Source of the DNA: Denitratimonas yunnanensis (SeqCode)
GTDB taxonomy: Bacteria; Pseudomonadota; Gammaproteobacteria; Xanthomonadales; Xanthomonadaceae
Direction: 5' to 3'
NCBI GenBank assembly: GCA_026410415.1
Contig: JAPMLR010000002.1
Location: forward strand, 351,010-415,009
Length of the DNA stretch: 64,000 nt
This document shows positions 62,883 to 64,000 of the stretch, in pieces (the stretch's first letter is position 1; each line of letters begins with the position of its first letter). The notes beneath the pieces were generated by a model. That model was not told the origin of the DNA. It worked only from the letters and a program-made list of their open reading frames with translations, and made no database searches. The translations under genes and the position numbers were made by a program.

Positions 62883-63311
62883 ATGCACCCCTGTCTTCGC
62901 TGTGGCGCCTGCTGTGCCAGGTTTCGCGTGGCCTTCCATTGGCTGGAGTCGGATACCGTCATCGCCGATGGCGTCCCGAGCGAATTGACCGAACCACTGG
63001 ACCCACACCGTCTCTGCATGCGTGGTACGTATTCCGCGCCGGTGCGCTGTGTGGCGCTGGATGCAAGGATCGGGGAATACTCGCGCTGCACGATCCATTC
63101 ACGGCGCCCCTCGGTCTGCCGTGAAGTGGAAGCCTCATGGGAGTTCGGGCGTGCCAGCCCGCAATGCGACCGCTCGCGCATCGCACATGGTCTGCCGGTG
63201 CTGACAGCGGCCGACTGGCACTGGCGCGATGCGCCGGCCAACGACGACGAACAGCCCGACGACACGCCCAGCAATCCCGACCGCCCGACCCGGCCACCGC
63301 TGGTGGCCTGA
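62883..63311 (+). CDS. YkgJ-family cysteine-cluster protein
   Basis: A 142-residue putative zinc/iron-binding protein of UPF0153. Cysteines are arranged as CLRCGACCARF at the N-terminus, then C in HRLCMRG, C in PVRCVALD, CTIHSRRPSVCREVE and QCDRS. The C-terminal 35 residues are acidic and Pro-rich and likely disordered. Function is not established. A 140-base gap separates it from the ligase gene. Confidence 0.85.
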   Translation: MHPCLRCGACCARFRVAFHWLESDTVIADGVPSELTEPLDPHRLCMRGTYSAPVRCVALDARIGEYSRCTIHSRRPSVCREVEASWEFGRASPQCDRSRIAHGLPVLTAADWHWRDAPANDDEQPDDTPSNPDRPTRPPLVA

Positions 63312-63472
63312 GCGGCGCGAACCGCAGATCATCGTCCCCGCATCACCGGCAGGTTGGCACTCACGCGCCAGGGCAAGGAATCCGCTTTCCGGCTTCCGGA
63401 TCGGGGGTCGGTCAATCGTGGCACGCGGGAGCGCCTGCGCCGGAGCACCCGATGCGTCCCGTCGAACTGCCC

Positions 63473-64000
63473 TCAGACCGCTTCCTCGGCCACGACACCG
63501 ACTTCCATCGCCTGGCGATCCGCGTGATAGCTGGAGCGCACCATCGCGCCGGACGCCACGTGCGAGAAGCCGATCTCCATGCCGATGCGTTCGAACTCGG
63601 CGTATTCCTCCGGCGTCCAGTACTTGAGCACGGGGTGATGGTGCGCGGTGGGCTGGAGGTATTGGCCGATGGTGACCATGTCGACATCGTGGGCGCGCAG
63701 GTCGCGCAGGGTTTGCACCACTTCGTCGAAGGTTTCACCCAGGCCGAGCATGATGCCGGATTTGGTCGGCACGTTCGGGTGCTGGGCTTTGAAGTTCTTC
63801 AGCAGGCGCAGCGACCAGTCGTAATCGGCGCCGGGGCGCACGTCACGATAGCGGCTGGGGACGGTTTCCAGGTTGTGGTTGAACACGTCGGGTGGAGCGT
63901 GCGCGAGGATTTCCAGGGCGCGCTCCATGCGGCCCTTGCCGCGGAAATCCGGGGTCAGGATTTCGATGCGGGTGCTGGGGCTGAACTCGCGGATGGATTT
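63473..64000 (-). CDS. lipA: Lipoyl synthase, 3' part (5' end outside the window)
   Basis: The C-terminal about 175 residues of LipA, a radical-SAM enzyme inserting sulphur into octanoyl groups. [52 protein letters not shown] and the RSSYHAD end with the cluster-ligating serine are present. The CxxxCxxC and auxiliary cluster cysteines lie beyond the window edge, so integrity cannot be fully judged. The 161 bases before it, up to ykgJ, hold nothing I recognise. Confidence 0.95.
   Translation of the reverse strand, partial: KSIREFSPSTRIEILTPDFRGKGRMERALEILAHAPPDVFNHNLETVPSRYRDVRPGADYDWSLRLLKNFKAQHPNVPTKSGIMLGLGETFDEVVQTLRDLRAHDVDMVTIGQYLQPTAHHHPVLKYWTPEEYAEFERIGMEIGFSHVASGAMVRSSYHADRQAMEVGVVAEEAV

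Overview
The window looks like chromosomal DNA of a GC-rich gammaproteobacterium of the Xanthomonadales (Lysobacteraceae; a Lysobacter, Luteimonas or Thermomonas relative). The signs are a Clp-type CRP/FNR regulator beside E. coli-type speD, a ccoNOQP-G-H-I-S block in the order usual for this group, type IV pilus genes of the pilA/pilC/pilD kind, and many GTAG-headed REP elements. The genus call is inference from gene content.

Positions 1-13.2 kb hold a surface-glycan locus. Three glycosyltransferases and a Phd/VapC toxin-antitoxin pair read rightward. A long leftward operon (galE, ABC flippase, ATP-grasp, HAD, methyltransferase, FdtB-like aminotransferase, FdtA-like isomerase, a small unknown, GT2) reads toward them. 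The operon is damaged at its 5' end: an IS30-family element has cut the gene ahead of galE, and galE itself has lost its Rossmann glycine motif by frameshift. Parts of this locus are visibly more A/T-rich than the rest, which suggests transfer.

Positions 13.3-24.4 kb hold type IV pilus genes: two different pilins enclose three tandem paralogous membrane proteins that resemble GT-C/TMTC O-glycosyltransferases, followed by divergent pilC and pilD. Next comes a RAYT (REP-associated tyrosine transposase) flanked by its REPIN arrays. One REP copy lies in frame inside pilD.

Positions 24.4-29.5 kb form a leftward ECF-sigma, putative anti-sigma, periplasmic metal-sensor-like and MacAB efflux module with an EF-hand protein. 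Positions 29.7-38.7 kb form the complete cbb3 oxidase operon with maturation genes, behind an FNR/Anr-type box. Positions 38.8-47.5 kb carry a CtpA protease and a purine catabolism cluster (adenine/adenosine deaminase, XdhABC, PuuD, HIU hydrolase). From 47.5 to 64 kb there are housekeeping and regulatory genes: pyrE, an HD protein, a YqhA-like protein, an AEC transporter, an exported phosphatase, a glycine-zipper lipoprotein, speD, clp, a propeller-GGDEF diguanylate cyclase, trpC-trpD, a GNAT/RimK-type ATP-grasp pair, ykgJ and the 3' part of lipA.

The most interesting parts are the pilin-flanked triplet of TMTC-like enzymes (a candidate pilin O-glycosylation system), the RAYT/REPIN system with a copy captured by pilD, the broken galE/IS30 junction, and the GNAT/RimK pair.
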